Source: Burkholderia ubonensis
GTDB lineage: Bacteria; Pseudomonadota; Gammaproteobacteria; Burkholderiales; Burkholderiaceae
DNA: 64,000 nucleotides
NCBI RefSeq assembly: GCF_001718695.1
Contig: NZ_CP013422.1
Coordinates: forward strand, 1,550,001-1,614,000
Direction: 5' to 3'
The notes under the pieces were generated by a model. It ran no database searches, was not told the origin of the DNA, and saw only the letters and a program-made list of their open reading frames with translations. Below, piece after piece: positions 17,598 through 26,608 of the stretch. Each line of letters starts with the position of its first letter. The first letter of the stretch is position 1. A program made the position numbers and the translations under genes.

Positions 17598-18814
17598 CGG
17601 GATAGTGAGGCGCTCGAGGTCGAAGGAGAAAATACCGCGCCGTCCAGCAGGCCGCGCGTGTGCCGCGCGATTATCAGGTTCTCGTCGGTCGGGATCACGC
17701 GCACCGTCACGCGCGATGCGCCGCCCGAGATCACCGGCCGGTTGGCGGCGTTCGCGGCGGCGTCGAGCTCGATGCCGAGCCAGCCCGCCGCGCGGCAGAT
17801 GCGCTCGCGCACCGCGGGCGCGTTCTCGCCGATGCCGGCGGTGAAGACCAGCGTATCGAGGCCGCCCAGCACGCCGGCCAGCGCCGCGAGCTCGCGCGCC
17901 GCGCGATACGCGAACAGGTCGACCGCATGCGCGGCCGACGCCGAGTCGCTCGCGAGCAGCGTGCGCATGTCGCTCGACAGGCCCGACACGCCGAGCAGGC
18001 CGGATTCCTCGTAGATCAGGCGTTCGACCTCGTCGATCGTGCGTCCGTCGTGGCGCAGCAGATACAGGATCGCGCCCGGGTCCAGCGCGCCCGTGCGCGT
18101 GCCCATCGGCAGCCCGTCGACCGCGGTGAACCCCATCGTCGTCGCGACGCTGCGGCCCTCCGCGAGCGCGCACAGGCTCGCGCCGTTGCCCAGATGCGCG
18201 ACGATCGTGCGGCGCTGCGTCCACGACGCATCGAGCGCGGTGAGCGCCGTCGCGATGTATTCGTACGACAGCCCGTGAAACCCGTAGCGCATGATGCCCT
18301 GCTCCGTCAGCACGCGCGGCAGCGCGAATTCGCGTTCGAGCGCCGGCAGCGTGTGATGGAACGCCGTGTCGAAGCACGCCACCTGCGGCAGGTCCGGCGC
18401 GAGCGCGCTCACCGCGCGGATCGCATCGACGTGATGTGGCTGGTGCAGCGGCGCGAGCGGCGACAGCGACGCGATCTTCGCGAGCACGTCGTCGTCGATC
18501 CGCACCGGCGCGGCAAAATACCGGCCGCCGTGCACGACCCGGTGCCCGACGCCGTCGAACGCCGCGTCGTCGCCGACATGGCGCGCGAACCATTCATGCA
18601 GCGCGTCGATCGCGCCGTGGTGGCCCGTGCGCGCGACCGGGTGATCGGCCAGCGTCGCGCCGCGCGCGTCCTTCACGACGAGGTGCGGCGCATCGTGCAG
18701 GCTGTCGACCTGGCCGTGGACGCCCGCGCCGAGCGAGCGGTCGTCCAGCGTGTCGTAGACGGAGAACTTGAGGCTCGACGAGCCGGCATTCAGCACGAGA
18801 ACCGGATGTTTCAT
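17594..18814 (-). CDS. ackA: Acetate kinase
   Basis: 406 residues, ASKHA fold. Motifs: NAGSSSLKF at the N-terminus (phosphate loop), GHRVVHGG, AHLGNGAS and GVSGLSSDMR. It interconverts acetyl phosphate and ADP with acetate and ATP. The start at 18814 overlaps the stop of the upstream pta by 4 bases, and its own stop overlaps the PhaC-like gene, so pta-ackA-phaC-like form one coupled operon. That set fits fermentative or low-oxygen carbon disposal. Confidence 0.93.
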   Translation of the reverse strand: MKHPVLVLNAGSSSLKFSVYDTLDDRSLGAGVHGQVDSLHDAPHLVVKDARGATLADHPVARTGHHGAIDALHEWFARHVGDDAAFDGVGHRVVHGGRYFAAPVRIDDDVLAKIASLSPLAPLHQPHHVDAIRAVSALAPDLPQVACFDTAFHHTLPALEREFALPRVLTEQGIMRYGFHGLSYEYIATALTALDASWTQRRTIVAHLGNGASLCALAEGRSVATTMGFTAVDGLPMGTRTGALDPGAILYLLRHDGRTIDEVERLIYEESGLLGVSGLSSDMRTLLASDSASAAHAVDLFAYRAARELAALAGVLGGLDTLVFTAGIGENAPAVRERICRAAGWLGIELDAAANAANRPVISGGASRVTVRVIPTDENLIIARHTRGLLDGAVFSPSTSSASLSR

Positions 18815-19782
18815 CGCGATGCCCCATCGATGCCGGCGCGGCCGGCCGACGCGCGCGTCGCGTGCGCGTAGAGCGCCGCGACCGCGCAGCTCGCCATCCG
18901 CGTGCGCTCGTTGTCGGCGCGGCTCGTCAGGATGACCGGCACGCGCGCGCCGAGCACGATGCCGGCCGCATCGGCGTTCGCGAGGAACGTCAGCTCCTTC
19001 GCGAGCATGTTGCCGGCTTCGAGATCGGGCGCGAGCAGGATGTCCGCATCGCCCGCGACGGTCGAGCCGAGATGCTTGAGCCGCGCGGCTTCCAGGTTGA
19101 TCGCGTTGTCGAGCGCGAGCGGGCCGTCGAGCGCCGCGCCCGTGATCTGGCCGCGCTCGGCCATCTTGCACAGCGCCGCGGCGTCGATCGTCGACGGCAG
19201 CTTCGACGTGACCGTCTCGACCGCCGACAGGATCGCGACCTTCGGCCGGTCGACGCCGAGCACGCGCGCGAGATCGATCGCGTTCTGCGCGATTTCGGCC
19301 TTCTGCTCGAGCGTCGGACGGATGTTGACCGCCGCATCGGTGATGAACAGCGGCTTCGGATAAGTCGGCACGTCCATGATGAACACGTGGCTGAGACGGC
19401 GCTCGGTGCGCAGGCCGGCGCCGTCGCGCACGACCTCGGCGAGCAGCTCGTCGGTGTGCAGGCTGCCCTTCATCAGCGCGTCGGCTTCACCCGTGCGCAC
19501 CAGCTCGACCGCGCGCGCCGCCGCCGCGTGGCTGTGCGGCGCATCGACGAGCCGGAAGCCGGACAGGCCGATGCCGAGCGACGCGGCGAGCGCCGTGATG
19601 CGCGCCTCGGGGCCGACGAGCACGGGCTCGATGATGCCGGCGCGGGCGGCATCGACGGCCGCGCGCAGAGAAACGTCGTCGCACGGATGCGCGACCGCGA
19701 CCTTGACCGGGGGAAGCGCACGGCAACGCGCGATCAGCGCGTCGTATTTCTGGTGCAGGCGGGAATCGACGGAATCGGACAT
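18811..19782 (-). CDS. pta: Phosphate acetyl/butyryltransferase
   Basis: 323 residues, the short phosphotransacetylase type without the N-terminal DRTGG/P-loop region. Family sequences such as LMKGSLHTDELL and FITDAAVNIRPTLEQKAEI are clear. It converts acetyl-CoA (or butyryl-CoA) and phosphate into acyl phosphate, the substrate of the next gene, ackA. A GGGAG precedes the ATG at 19782; an in-frame ATG at 19803 is less well placed. The acyl specificity cannot be told from sequence. Confidence 0.88.
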   Translation of the reverse strand: MSDSVDSRLHQKYDALIARCRALPPVKVAVAHPCDDVSLRAAVDAARAGIIEPVLVGPEARITALAASLGIGLSGFRLVDAPHSHAAAARAVELVRTGEADALMKGSLHTDELLAEVVRDGAGLRTERRLSHVFIMDVPTYPKPLFITDAAVNIRPTLEQKAEIAQNAIDLARVLGVDRPKVAILSAVETVTSKLPSTIDAAALCKMAERGQITGAALDGPLALDNAINLEAARLKHLGSTVAGDADILLAPDLEAGNMLAKELTFLANADAAGIVLGARVPVILTSRADNERTRMASCAVAALYAHATRASAGRAGIDGASR

Positions 19783-19863
19783 CGGGCAAGGCTCCCTTGT
19801 CATGTGGGCGGGAAACGTGCTGCATGCTGCAACGCATTCTTGTGCGAATTCCGCGACGGTTGT

Positions 19864-19877
19864 TTGACATTGGTCAG
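19864..19877. promoter_or_regulatory. FNR/ANR-like box between pta and atpG
   Basis: TTGAC-ATTG-GTCAG compared with the consensus TTGAT-N4-ATCAA: both TTGA and TCA cores are kept at the right spacing. It lies 82 bases before pta and 87 before atpG, so one site could control both divergent units in response to oxygen. Confidence 0.45.
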
Positions 19878-19963
19878 ATATGTCAGGAGAAGTCCCGATA
19901 GCATCGATTCGTCCGCGACGGCATGCGCACCGCAACCGCCGCACCCTTTCCGCCGGGACGCTC

Positions 19964-20830
19964 ATGCATATCCGTGAAATCCGCTCGAAGATCGCCAGCA
20001 CCTCGTCCACGCGCAAGATCACGCGTGCGATGGAGATGATGGCGCGCACCAAGATGGCGAGCGCGCAGAAGCGTGCGCGCGATTTCCGCCCCTACGCCGC
20101 CAAGGTGAAAGCGATGGCCGAGCGCCTGATCCGCGACCGGCCCGACTACATGTCGGCGCTGATGGCGCGGCGCGACCCGGTGCGCCGCATCGGCCTGATC
20201 GTCGTCAGCACCGATCGCGGGCTGTGCGGCCCGCTCAACGCGCGGCTCCTCGTCCACTGCGTCGACGCGCTCGAGCAATGGGACGAGGCCGGCATCGAGT
20301 TCGAACTGAGCGTGATCGGCGCGCGCGGCGTCGCGCCGCTGTCGCGCTATGGCGCGCACATCACCGCCCGCACCGGCAGTCTCGCCGGCGAGCCGCGTTT
20401 CGACGCGCTGCTCGGCGCGTTGCTCGTGCCGCTGACCGCGTTCATCAACGGCGAGCTCGACGAAGTGCGCGTCGCGTACAACCGGCTGACGAGCGCGCTG
20501 ACCTACGAACCGCGGATCGACACGGTGCTGCCGGTCGTCGGCCTCGACGACGCGCCGCACGCCGGCGGCATGTCGTCCGACTACCTGTACGAGCCGGGGC
20601 CGCGCCCCGTCGCGGACACCATCCTGCTGCGCTACGTCGAGGCGGTGCTTTATCAGGCCGTCGTCGAAAACTACGCGTGCGAACAATGCGCGCGGATGTT
20701 CAGCATGCAGACCGCGACCGACAACGCGGACCGCGTGCTGCGCGACCTGCGCAACCTGTACCAGAAGACCCGGCAGGCGCAGATCACCACCGAGCTGTGC
20801 GAGATCGTCGCCGGCGCGGCGGCCGTCTGA
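19964..20830 (+). CDS. F1 ATP synthase gamma subunit, orphan copy
   Basis: 288 residues, normal for AtpG. The N-terminal coiled-coil helix (IREIRSKIASTSSTRKITRAMEMM) and the C-terminal helix (ITTELCEIVAGAAA) that form the rotor shaft are both present, with STDRGLCGPLN in the Rossmann-like middle. No alpha, beta, delta, a, b or c subunit gene follows; only an epsilon gene does. It could be a leftover of a second ATPase operon, or an alternative rotor for the main enzyme. Divergent from pta-ackA. Confidence 0.85.
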   Translation: MHIREIRSKIASTSSTRKITRAMEMMARTKMASAQKRARDFRPYAAKVKAMAERLIRDRPDYMSALMARRDPVRRIGLIVVSTDRGLCGPLNARLLVHCVDALEQWDEAGIEFELSVIGARGVAPLSRYGAHITARTGSLAGEPRFDALLGALLVPLTAFINGELDEVRVAYNRLTSALTYEPRIDTVLPVVGLDDAPHAGGMSSDYLYEPGPRPVADTILLRYVEAVLYQAVVENYACEQCARMFSMQTATDNADRVLRDLRNLYQKTRQAQITTELCEIVAGAAAV

Positions 20831-20842
20831 AGGAGGCGCATC

Positions 20843-21304
20843 GTGGAACCCATCCCCGTGCTGCAGCTCGACATCCTGAGCATCGACGACGTGCTGTTTT
20901 CCGGCGTCGCGCGCGCCGTGACCGTTCCCGGCGAGAGCGGCGAACTCGGCATCCATCCGCGCCATGCGCCGCTCTTCACGCGGCTGCGGCCCGGCGTCGT
21001 GACGGTCACCGACGCGCAGAGCGGCGAACACCGCCGCATTCTCGTCGCGGGCGGCGTGCTGGAAGTGAGCCGGGACGGCGTGACGCTGATCGCCGATCAC
21101 GCGCTGCGCACGCCCGAACTGGACGCGCTGCGGGCCCGCGAGGCGCGCCACGCGGCCGACGAGTGGCGGCGCGTGCACGCGCAGGAAAACCGGCGCGCAT
21201 TCGACTTCGCGTCGGCACGCGCGGAGCTGATGGACGAGATCCGGCGGTTCTTCGCGATGGCGATGCGCGACCACGCATCGCACGGCGCCCGCCGCGGCGG
21301 CTGA
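20843..21304 (+). CDS. F1 ATP synthase epsilon subunit, orphan copy
   Basis: 153 residues starting at GTG with AGGAGG just upstream, 12 bases after the gamma stop. The N-terminal beta-sandwich (VTVPGESGELGIHPRHAPLF) is typical of AtpC. The C-terminal helical hairpin is Arg-rich (RAREARHAADEWRR). Epsilon sits on gamma and inhibits hydrolysis. The pairing of gamma and epsilon alone is unusual. Confidence 0.85.
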   Translation: MEPIPVLQLDILSIDDVLFSGVARAVTVPGESGELGIHPRHAPLFTRLRPGVVTVTDAQSGEHRRILVAGGVLEVSRDGVTLIADHALRTPELDALRAREARHAADEWRRVHAQENRRAFDFASARAELMDEIRRFFAMAMRDHASHGARRGG

Positions 21305-21350
21305 CGCGCGGTTCGGTCGGGTTTATCAGCCGGGCGTATCGGTCGGGCGA

Positions 21351-21569
21351 TCAGTCGCGCAGCTTGCGAAAGCGCGGCGTGCCGTCTTCGAGGGTTTCGT
21401 TGAACATCGCTTCCGGGCGCACCCACAGCCCGCGCGCATGCGGCCACAAGTGCTCGTAGACGACGAGCGATTCTTCCATTTCGGAATGGCGGGCAACGCC
21501 GATCATGCGGTACAGGCCGCCCTTGTAATGGCGGTGAGTCGCGAGTTGTTCGGCTTCCTGCACGGTCAT
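21351..21569 (-). CDS. DUF1653 family small protein
   Basis: 72 residues made of one DUF1653 domain: HYKGGLYRMIGVARHSEMEE, VVYEHLW, LWVRPEAMFNE and a closing FRKL. AAGGAAG lies before the ATG. The molecular role of the family is unknown to me. Convergent with the epsilon gene. Confidence 0.85.
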   Translation of the reverse strand: MTVQEAEQLATHRHYKGGLYRMIGVARHSEMEESLVVYEHLWPHARGLWVRPEAMFNETLEDGTPRFRKLRD

Positions 21570-21644
21570 GGTGTGCTTCCTTCTGCGTGACGAAAAGCGC
21601 GTATTGTATGCGCCGCTCGGGCCGCATGCGCTTCGCCCCGCGCG

Positions 21645-22088
21645 TCAGCGCTTCACGTACACGTCCGGGCGGCGGATCTCCATGATGCGCTCGGGATGCG
21701 ACGGCGGCTCGAAGCCGACCGGCCGGTACAGCGCGTGCGCATCGGACGTCACGAGCATGATGCGGCGCAGCCCCTGCACCATGTCCTGCGCGAACACGTG
21801 GTCGATCAGCGCGCGGCCGTAGCCCTTGCCGCGTTCGGCCGGCAGCACGAACACGTCGCACAGGTACGCGAAGGTCGCGTGATCGGTGACGAGCCGCGCG
21901 AACCCGACCAGCCGCGCGCCGACGTAGGCGCCGAAGCACAGCGAGCCGTCGATCGAGCGGTCGAACACGTCGCGCGGAATCCCTTTGGACCAGTACGCGT
22001 CGCGATGCAGGAAGTCGTAGATCGCGTCGACGTCGAGTTCGTGCTTGTCGGTCGAAAATCTCAGCGTGGCGGGCGGGATATCGGGCAC
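21645..22088 (-). CDS. GNAT-family N-acetyltransferase
   Basis: 147 residues from a GTG at 22088 with GGAG 9 bases upstream. The acetyl-CoA binding motif A is VFVLPAERGKGYGRALID. The N-terminal half (YWSKGIPRDVFDRSIDGSLC) and the whole layout resemble small stand-alone GNATs of unknown substrate. Unlinked in function to its neighbours as far as can be seen. Confidence 0.82.
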   Translation of the reverse strand: MPDIPPATLRFSTDKHELDVDAIYDFLHRDAYWSKGIPRDVFDRSIDGSLCFGAYVGARLVGFARLVTDHATFAYLCDVFVLPAERGKGYGRALIDHVFAQDMVQGLRRIMLVTSDAHALYRPVGFEPPSHPERIMEIRRPDVYVKR

Positions 22089-22259
22089 GTCGGTCTCCGG
22101 GAGTCGCGGGCGGAGCAGCCACGATAGCGCGCGCCCGGACGAGCGGCAAGCAGCCCGGCCGCGCAGCGAAGGGCTGCGGCGCGAGGTGCGCCGTGGCCCG
22201 CGCGTCGCGGCCAAACCGCCCAGCAGCGCTTCCGATTCGGTGCTATCGTCGGCCGCTCG

Positions 22260-22904
22260 ATGAATATCCCGCACCGTTTCATGCCCTATCGACTGATCGC
22301 GTTCGACTTCGACGGCACGCTCGCCGACTCGTTCGACTGCTTCCTCGCGGCGCTGTCGCAGGCGTCGCGCCTGCACGGCTTTCGCGACGCGACGCCCGAG
22401 CTGCGGCCGGCGCTGCGCGGCCTGTCCGCGCGCGACATCATCCGCGCGCTCGAGGTGCCGCCGTGGAAAGTGCCGCGCGTGACGCTCGACATGCGCCGGC
22501 TGATGCAGCAGCGCATCGCGGACGTGACGCTGTTTCCGGGCGTCGCCGAGACCTTCGACGCGCTCGCGGCGCGCGGCGTGCGGATCGCGATTGCGACGTC
22601 GAACAGCGAGGCGGTCGTGCGCGACCGGCTCGGCGCGCATGCGTGCCGCCACGTCGGGCACTTCGCGTGCGGCATTCCGCTGTTCGGCAAATCGCGCCGG
22701 CTGCGCGCGCTCGCGCGCGACGCAGGGCTGCACGCCGCCGACGTGCTGTACGTCGGCGACGAGATCCGCGACGCGGACGCCGCGCGCCGCGCGCGCATCG
22801 CATTTCAAGGCGTCGCGTGGGGCTATACGACGCCGCACGCATTGCAGCCGCATTGCGACACACCGTTGCTGCCGAGCCTCGACGCATTGCTCGATCGCGT
22901 ATAG
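22260..22904 (+). CDS. HAD-family hydrolase, phosphoglycolate phosphatase-like
   Basis: 214 residues. Motif I is FDFDGTLADS (nucleophile Asp), motif II is IATSNSE, a Lys in FGKSRRL and motif IV VLYVGDEIRDADAA. A helical cap lies between motifs I and II. Start at 22260; ATG 22281 (MPYRLIAF) is equally possible since neither has a clear ribosome site. Substrate not predictable. Confidence 0.83.
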   Translation: MNIPHRFMPYRLIAFDFDGTLADSFDCFLAALSQASRLHGFRDATPELRPALRGLSARDIIRALEVPPWKVPRVTLDMRRLMQQRIADVTLFPGVAETFDALAARGVRIAIATSNSEAVVRDRLGAHACRHVGHFACGIPLFGKSRRLRALARDAGLHAADVLYVGDEIRDADAARRARIAFQGVAWGYTTPHALQPHCDTPLLPSLDALLDRV

Positions 22905-23276
22905 CGGCGCGGCGCGTGTTCACGCGCCGCGTTGCAGATTCGACGATGACACGCCGATGACACGCGCGCCGAGCGCGGCCGGGCCGATGCACGTCAGGCA
23001 CGCAAATTTTGCCGCCATGAAAGCGCGCCGCAGGTAGCCGCTACCTGCACGCTCGCGAGCCCTTCCATTCGTCTTACCAACCGTTACACAAGCGACAGCG
23101 CGGTTTCACCTGCGACGCAGACGCTCTCCTAGAATCGGTCGGGCCGGGAAACACTTCGACAGCCGCCTCGGCAGAGCGGCGCTCGAGCCCGGCCCGGGCC
23201 GCGCCCCGGCCTCTCGCAACAGCAGCGGATCACGCGATCCGTCCATTGAACAGAGCCCCGATAGAAAGGAGGTCCC
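22905..23276. other. Intergenic region before the DUF4142 gene
   Basis: 372 bases without a gene. It contains the 19-base palindrome at 23030-23048 and a possible TAGAAT -10 element near 23130, about 140 bases before the next start. Confidence 0.5.
23030..23048. promoter_or_regulatory. Perfect 9-bp palindrome, probable operator
   Basis: GCAGGTAGC, C, GCTACCTGC. A one-base centre cannot form an RNA loop, so it is more likely a binding site for a dimeric protein. It lies about 230 bases upstream of the DUF4142 gene. Confidence 0.45.
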
Positions 23277-23849
23277 ATGAACCGTTTTCCGAACGCTTCG
23301 CGCCTTGCGCTGTCTGCCGCCGGTCTGCTTCTCGTCGCCGTGACGGCGACCGCGCAAACGGCGCAGCCGTCGGCGTCCGCGCCGGCCGCGACGACGCAAG
23401 CGCGCATCCACGAAGCCGACCAGTCGTTCATCAACGACGGCACGAAAACCGTCTCGACGCAACGCGGCGCGGCGCGAATCGCCGACTCCCGCACGTCGGA
23501 CAGCCAGGTCAAGGCATTCGCGCAGCGCGTGATCGCCGACGATGAAAAGATCATCCAGGCCATGCGCGCTGCGAGCCCGCGCGGCGTCGACGTGCCGCAC
23601 AACGATCCGGACACGGCCGTGCTCGACAGCATCAAGACCCTGCGCGGCGCGGAATTCGACAAGGCCTATATCGAGCAGGTCGCGCTGGCCGGCCAGCAGA
23701 AGGCGATCTCGGCGTTCCAGGCTGAAATCGCGGCGGGCCGCGACACGAAGCTGAAGGAAGTCGCGCGCCAGGCGCTGCCGATCCTGCAGAAGCACTACGC
23801 GGACGCGCAGAAGCTCGCGCAGCGTCATCACCTCGCATCGGCGCAGTAA
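23277..23849 (+). CDS. DUF4142 ferritin-like exported protein
   Basis: 190 residues with a signal peptide (LALSAAGLLLVAVTATAQT) and a helical DUF4142 domain starting at HEADQSFINDGTKT. Paired motifs such as SQVKAFAQRVIADDEKI and LPILQKHYADAQKLAQ form the helices. A strong AAAGGAGG precedes the ATG. Family members are periplasmic or outer-membrane associated and often stress-induced; function unknown. Confidence 0.85.
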   Translation: MNRFPNASRLALSAAGLLLVAVTATAQTAQPSASAPAATTQARIHEADQSFINDGTKTVSTQRGAARIADSRTSDSQVKAFAQRVIADDEKIIQAMRAASPRGVDVPHNDPDTAVLDSIKTLRGAEFDKAYIEQVALAGQQKAISAFQAEIAAGRDTKLKEVARQALPILQKHYADAQKLAQRHHLASAQ

Positions 23850-23937
23850 CGCGCCGGGCATGCCGCGCGTGGCGCGGCTGCCTGCTTCCCTGTCTCGCCG
23901 CCGCCGGCCCCTCTCCCGGCGGCGGCCCCACCGCCCG

Positions 23938-24129
23938 CTACCGCGCGAGCCTCTCCCGCAGCCGCGCCTTCACGCCGGGCCATTCGTCGTCGATGATGCT
24001 GAAGCGCGCCGAGTTGCGTTTGCGGCCGTCCGGCATGATCCGCTCGTGACGCACGATCCCCTCCTGTTTCGCGCCGAGCCGCAGGATCGCCGCGCGCGAT
24101 TTCTCGTTGAGCTCGTCCGTCGTGAACGG
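23938..24129 (-). pseudogene. 3' remnant of a RimJ/RimL-type acetyltransferase
   Basis: About 60 codons encode only the end of a GNAT domain (DELNEKSRAAILRLGAKQEG, then RHERIMPDG and FSIIDDEWPGVKARL). The first two thirds of the protein, including the acetyl-CoA loop, are absent; the sequence runs straight into the 3' end of the lysR-type gene. It looks like a deletion joint. Confidence 0.7.
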
Positions 24130-24163
24130 GAGAACGGCGAGGGGAAACGGCGCGAAGCGTCCA

Positions 24164-25099
24164 TCATACGGCCGCGCGCCGGCCGAGATGCGCGGCGAGC
24201 CGGCCGCGGATCGCATCCGCCTCGTCGCGCAGCGCGCTGGTGAACGCATCGACGAGCATGCTTTTCGGCCGGTGCTCGGGCACGATCACGCTGACCCGGT
24301 AAGGAAACGAGCGCGCGAGCGGCCGGATCTGCAGGTCGCGCCCCGCGAAATCGAGCGCGGTCAGCGGATTGACGATCGCCGCGCCGAGCCCCTGGCGCAC
24401 GAACGCGCACACGGACACGGCCGACGGCGTCTCGACGACCGAGCGCGGCGCGACGCCGAGCTGCGCGAACGCCTCGTCGATCATGATCCGGTACGGGTCG
24501 TTCAGCGACAGGCTGACGAACGGGCGATCCGCGAGATCCGCGAGCTCGATCGTCCCCTTCGCGAGCAGCGGATGGCCGTCCGGCAGCACGCACACCTCGT
24601 CGGCCTCGAACAGCGGCGCGAGGACGGTGCCGGCCGGCGCGACGTCGTGCTCGGTGAGGCCGAGGTCGTAGCGCTGCGCGGTGAGCCACTCCTCGAGCAC
24701 CGGCGACTCCTGCGTCGCGACCGACACGCTGACGCCTGCATGCGCCGCATGAAAGCGCCGGCACGCACCCGGCAGGATCGCGTGCGAGAACGCCGGCAGC
24801 GCGATCACCGACAGTTGGCCGTCGCGAAACTCGCGCAGCCGCGCGGCCGTCGCCGCGACACGCTCCAGCCCCACATACGCGAGCCGCACGTCGTCGAACA
24901 GCGTGAGCGCGGCCATCGTCGGCCGCAGCCGCCCGTGCGCGCGCTCGAACAGCGCGAAGCCGACGATCTGCTCCATCCGCGCGAGCTCGCGGCTGATCGT
25001 CGGCTGCGACGTGTAGAGCATCTCGGCCGCGCGGGTCGCGCTGCCGGTGACCATCAGCGCGCGGAACACTTCGATGTGGCGATGCGTGAGCGTAGCCAT
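24164..25099 (-). CDS. lysR: LysR-type regulator, probable activator of lysA
   Basis: 311 residues from ATG 25099 (MATLTHRHIEVFRALM). The N-terminal winged helix includes GSATRAAEMLYTSQPTISRE, and the rest is a LysR substrate-binding domain. It is divergent from lysA with a 103-base gap, the classic lysR-lysA arrangement in which LysR activates lysA when diaminopimelate is available. That role is inferred from position and resemblance. An upstream TTG at 25129 would add 10 residues and is less likely. Confidence 0.82.
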   Translation of the reverse strand: MATLTHRHIEVFRALMVTGSATRAAEMLYTSQPTISRELARMEQIVGFALFERAHGRLRPTMAALTLFDDVRLAYVGLERVAATAARLREFRDGQLSVIALPAFSHAILPGACRRFHAAHAGVSVSVATQESPVLEEWLTAQRYDLGLTEHDVAPAGTVLAPLFEADEVCVLPDGHPLLAKGTIELADLADRPFVSLSLNDPYRIMIDEAFAQLGVAPRSVVETPSAVSVCAFVRQGLGAAIVNPLTALDFAGRDLQIRPLARSFPYRVSVIVPEHRPKSMLVDAFTSALRDEADAIRGRLAAHLGRRAAV

Positions 25100-25202
25100 A
25101 TATATCCGGAATGAATCGAATATCGACAAAATGGCATTTTACTGGATGACCATTCGGGCGCATCATGCCCTCTATCCGTTCATTCGACCCGATTCATTCG
25201 TC

Positions 25203-26441
25203 ATGTCCCTCGATTCCCGCCAGCTCGCGACACTCGCTCAACAATACGGCACCCCGCTGTGGGTCTACGACGCCGACGTCATCCGCGACCGCATCGCGCA
25301 ACTGCGCCGGTTCGACGTGATCCGGTACGCGCAGAAGGCCTGCTCGAACGTCCACATCCTGAAGCTGATGCGCGACGAAGGCGTGCTCGTCGACGCGGTG
25401 TCGCTCGGCGAGATCGAGCGCAGCCTCGCGGCGGGGTTCCGGCCGGATGGCGACCCCGAAGGCGTCGTGTTCACGGCTGACCTGATCGACCGCCCGACGC
25501 TCGCGGCGGTGCTCAAGCACGGCGTGACCGTGAACGCGGGCTCGCTCGACATGCTCGCGCGCATCGGCGAGCATGCGAGCGGCCACCGCGTGTGGCTGCG
25601 CATCAACCCGGGCTTCGGCCACGGCCACAGCAACAAGACCAACACAGGCGGCCCGCAGAGCAAGCACGGCATCTGGATCGGCGACGTGCCGCGCGCGATC
25701 GAGATCGTGCGCCAGCACGGGCTGAAGCTCGTCGGCATCCACATGCACATCGGCTCGGGCGTCGACTACGGCCACCTGTCGCAGGTGTGCGACGCGATGG
25801 TCGACCTCGTCACGTCGCTCGGCCACGACATCGACGCAATCTCGGCGGGCGGCGGCCTGTCGATCCCGTACCGCGACGGCGAGCCGCGCGTCGACGTCGA
25901 TCACTACTTCAGCCAGTGGGACGCCGCGCGCAAGCGGATCGAGCAGCATCTCGGCCACCCGGTGCGCATCGAGATCGAGCCGGGCCGCTTCCTCGTCGCC
26001 GAATCCGGCACGCTCGTCGCCGAAGTGCAATCGGTCAACCGCCGGCCGAAGCACGACTTCGTGCTGATCGACGCGGGCTTCAACGACCTGATGCGCCCGG
26101 CGATGTACGGCAGCCATCACGGCATCACCGTGCACGCGCCCGACGGCGCGGAACCCGGCGGCCGGCCGCTCGCGCACGTCGCGATCGCCGGGCCGCTGTG
26201 CGAATCCGGCGACGTGTTCACGCAGGACGCGGGCGGCGTGGTCACGCACCGTCATCTGCCGCAGCCGCAGATCGGCGACCTGCTGTTCCTGCACGATGCG
26301 GGCGCATACGGCTCGTCGATGTCGTCGAACTACAACAGCCGGCCGCTCGCGCCGGAAGTGCTCGTCGATCGCGGCGCGCCGCGCCTGATCCGGCGCCGGC
26401 AGACGATCACCGAGCTGCTCGCGCTCGAGACCTTCGAGTAA
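25203..26441 (+). CDS. lysA: Diaminopimelate decarboxylase
   Basis: 412 residues, PLP fold-type III (alanine racemase-like barrel). Visible: RYAQKACSNVHIL holding the PLP Lys, HMHIGSGVDYG, the glycine-rich phosphate loop SAGGGLSIPY, EPGRFLVAESG, and the active-site segment GPLCESGDVF. It makes L-lysine from meso-diaminopimelate, the last step of the pathway. Divergent from its LysR regulator and followed by an intrinsic terminator. Confidence 0.93.
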   Translation: MSLDSRQLATLAQQYGTPLWVYDADVIRDRIAQLRRFDVIRYAQKACSNVHILKLMRDEGVLVDAVSLGEIERSLAAGFRPDGDPEGVVFTADLIDRPTLAAVLKHGVTVNAGSLDMLARIGEHASGHRVWLRINPGFGHGHSNKTNTGGPQSKHGIWIGDVPRAIEIVRQHGLKLVGIHMHIGSGVDYGHLSQVCDAMVDLVTSLGHDIDAISAGGGLSIPYRDGEPRVDVDHYFSQWDAARKRIEQHLGHPVRIEIEPGRFLVAESGTLVAEVQSVNRRPKHDFVLIDAGFNDLMRPAMYGSHHGITVHAPDGAEPGGRPLAHVAIAGPLCESGDVFTQDAGGVVTHRHLPQPQIGDLLFLHDAGAYGSSMSSNYNSRPLAPEVLVDRGAPRLIRRRQTITELLALETFE

Positions 26442-26497
26442 CGCGCGCCGCCCAAATCCGCACCCGCGCCCGCGCCGCGTTCGGCGAGCCGAACGCC

Positions 26498-26536
26498 AAC
26501 GGCCGCGCAATGCCGCTACCGGCATGCGCGGCCGTT
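26498..26536 (+). terminator. Intrinsic terminator after lysA
   Basis: AACGGCCGCGC and GCGCGGCCGTT flank an inner stem ATGCCG-CTAC-CGGCAT, giving a long hairpin followed by TCGTTGT. It is about 60 bases past the lysA stop. Confidence 0.65.
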
Positions 26537-26608
26537 TCGTTGTCAGGCGATTGCGCTCGCGGCGATCGTTGAACGTCGTCGCCTGACCCGCCGCCGCGCA
26601 GTCACGCG

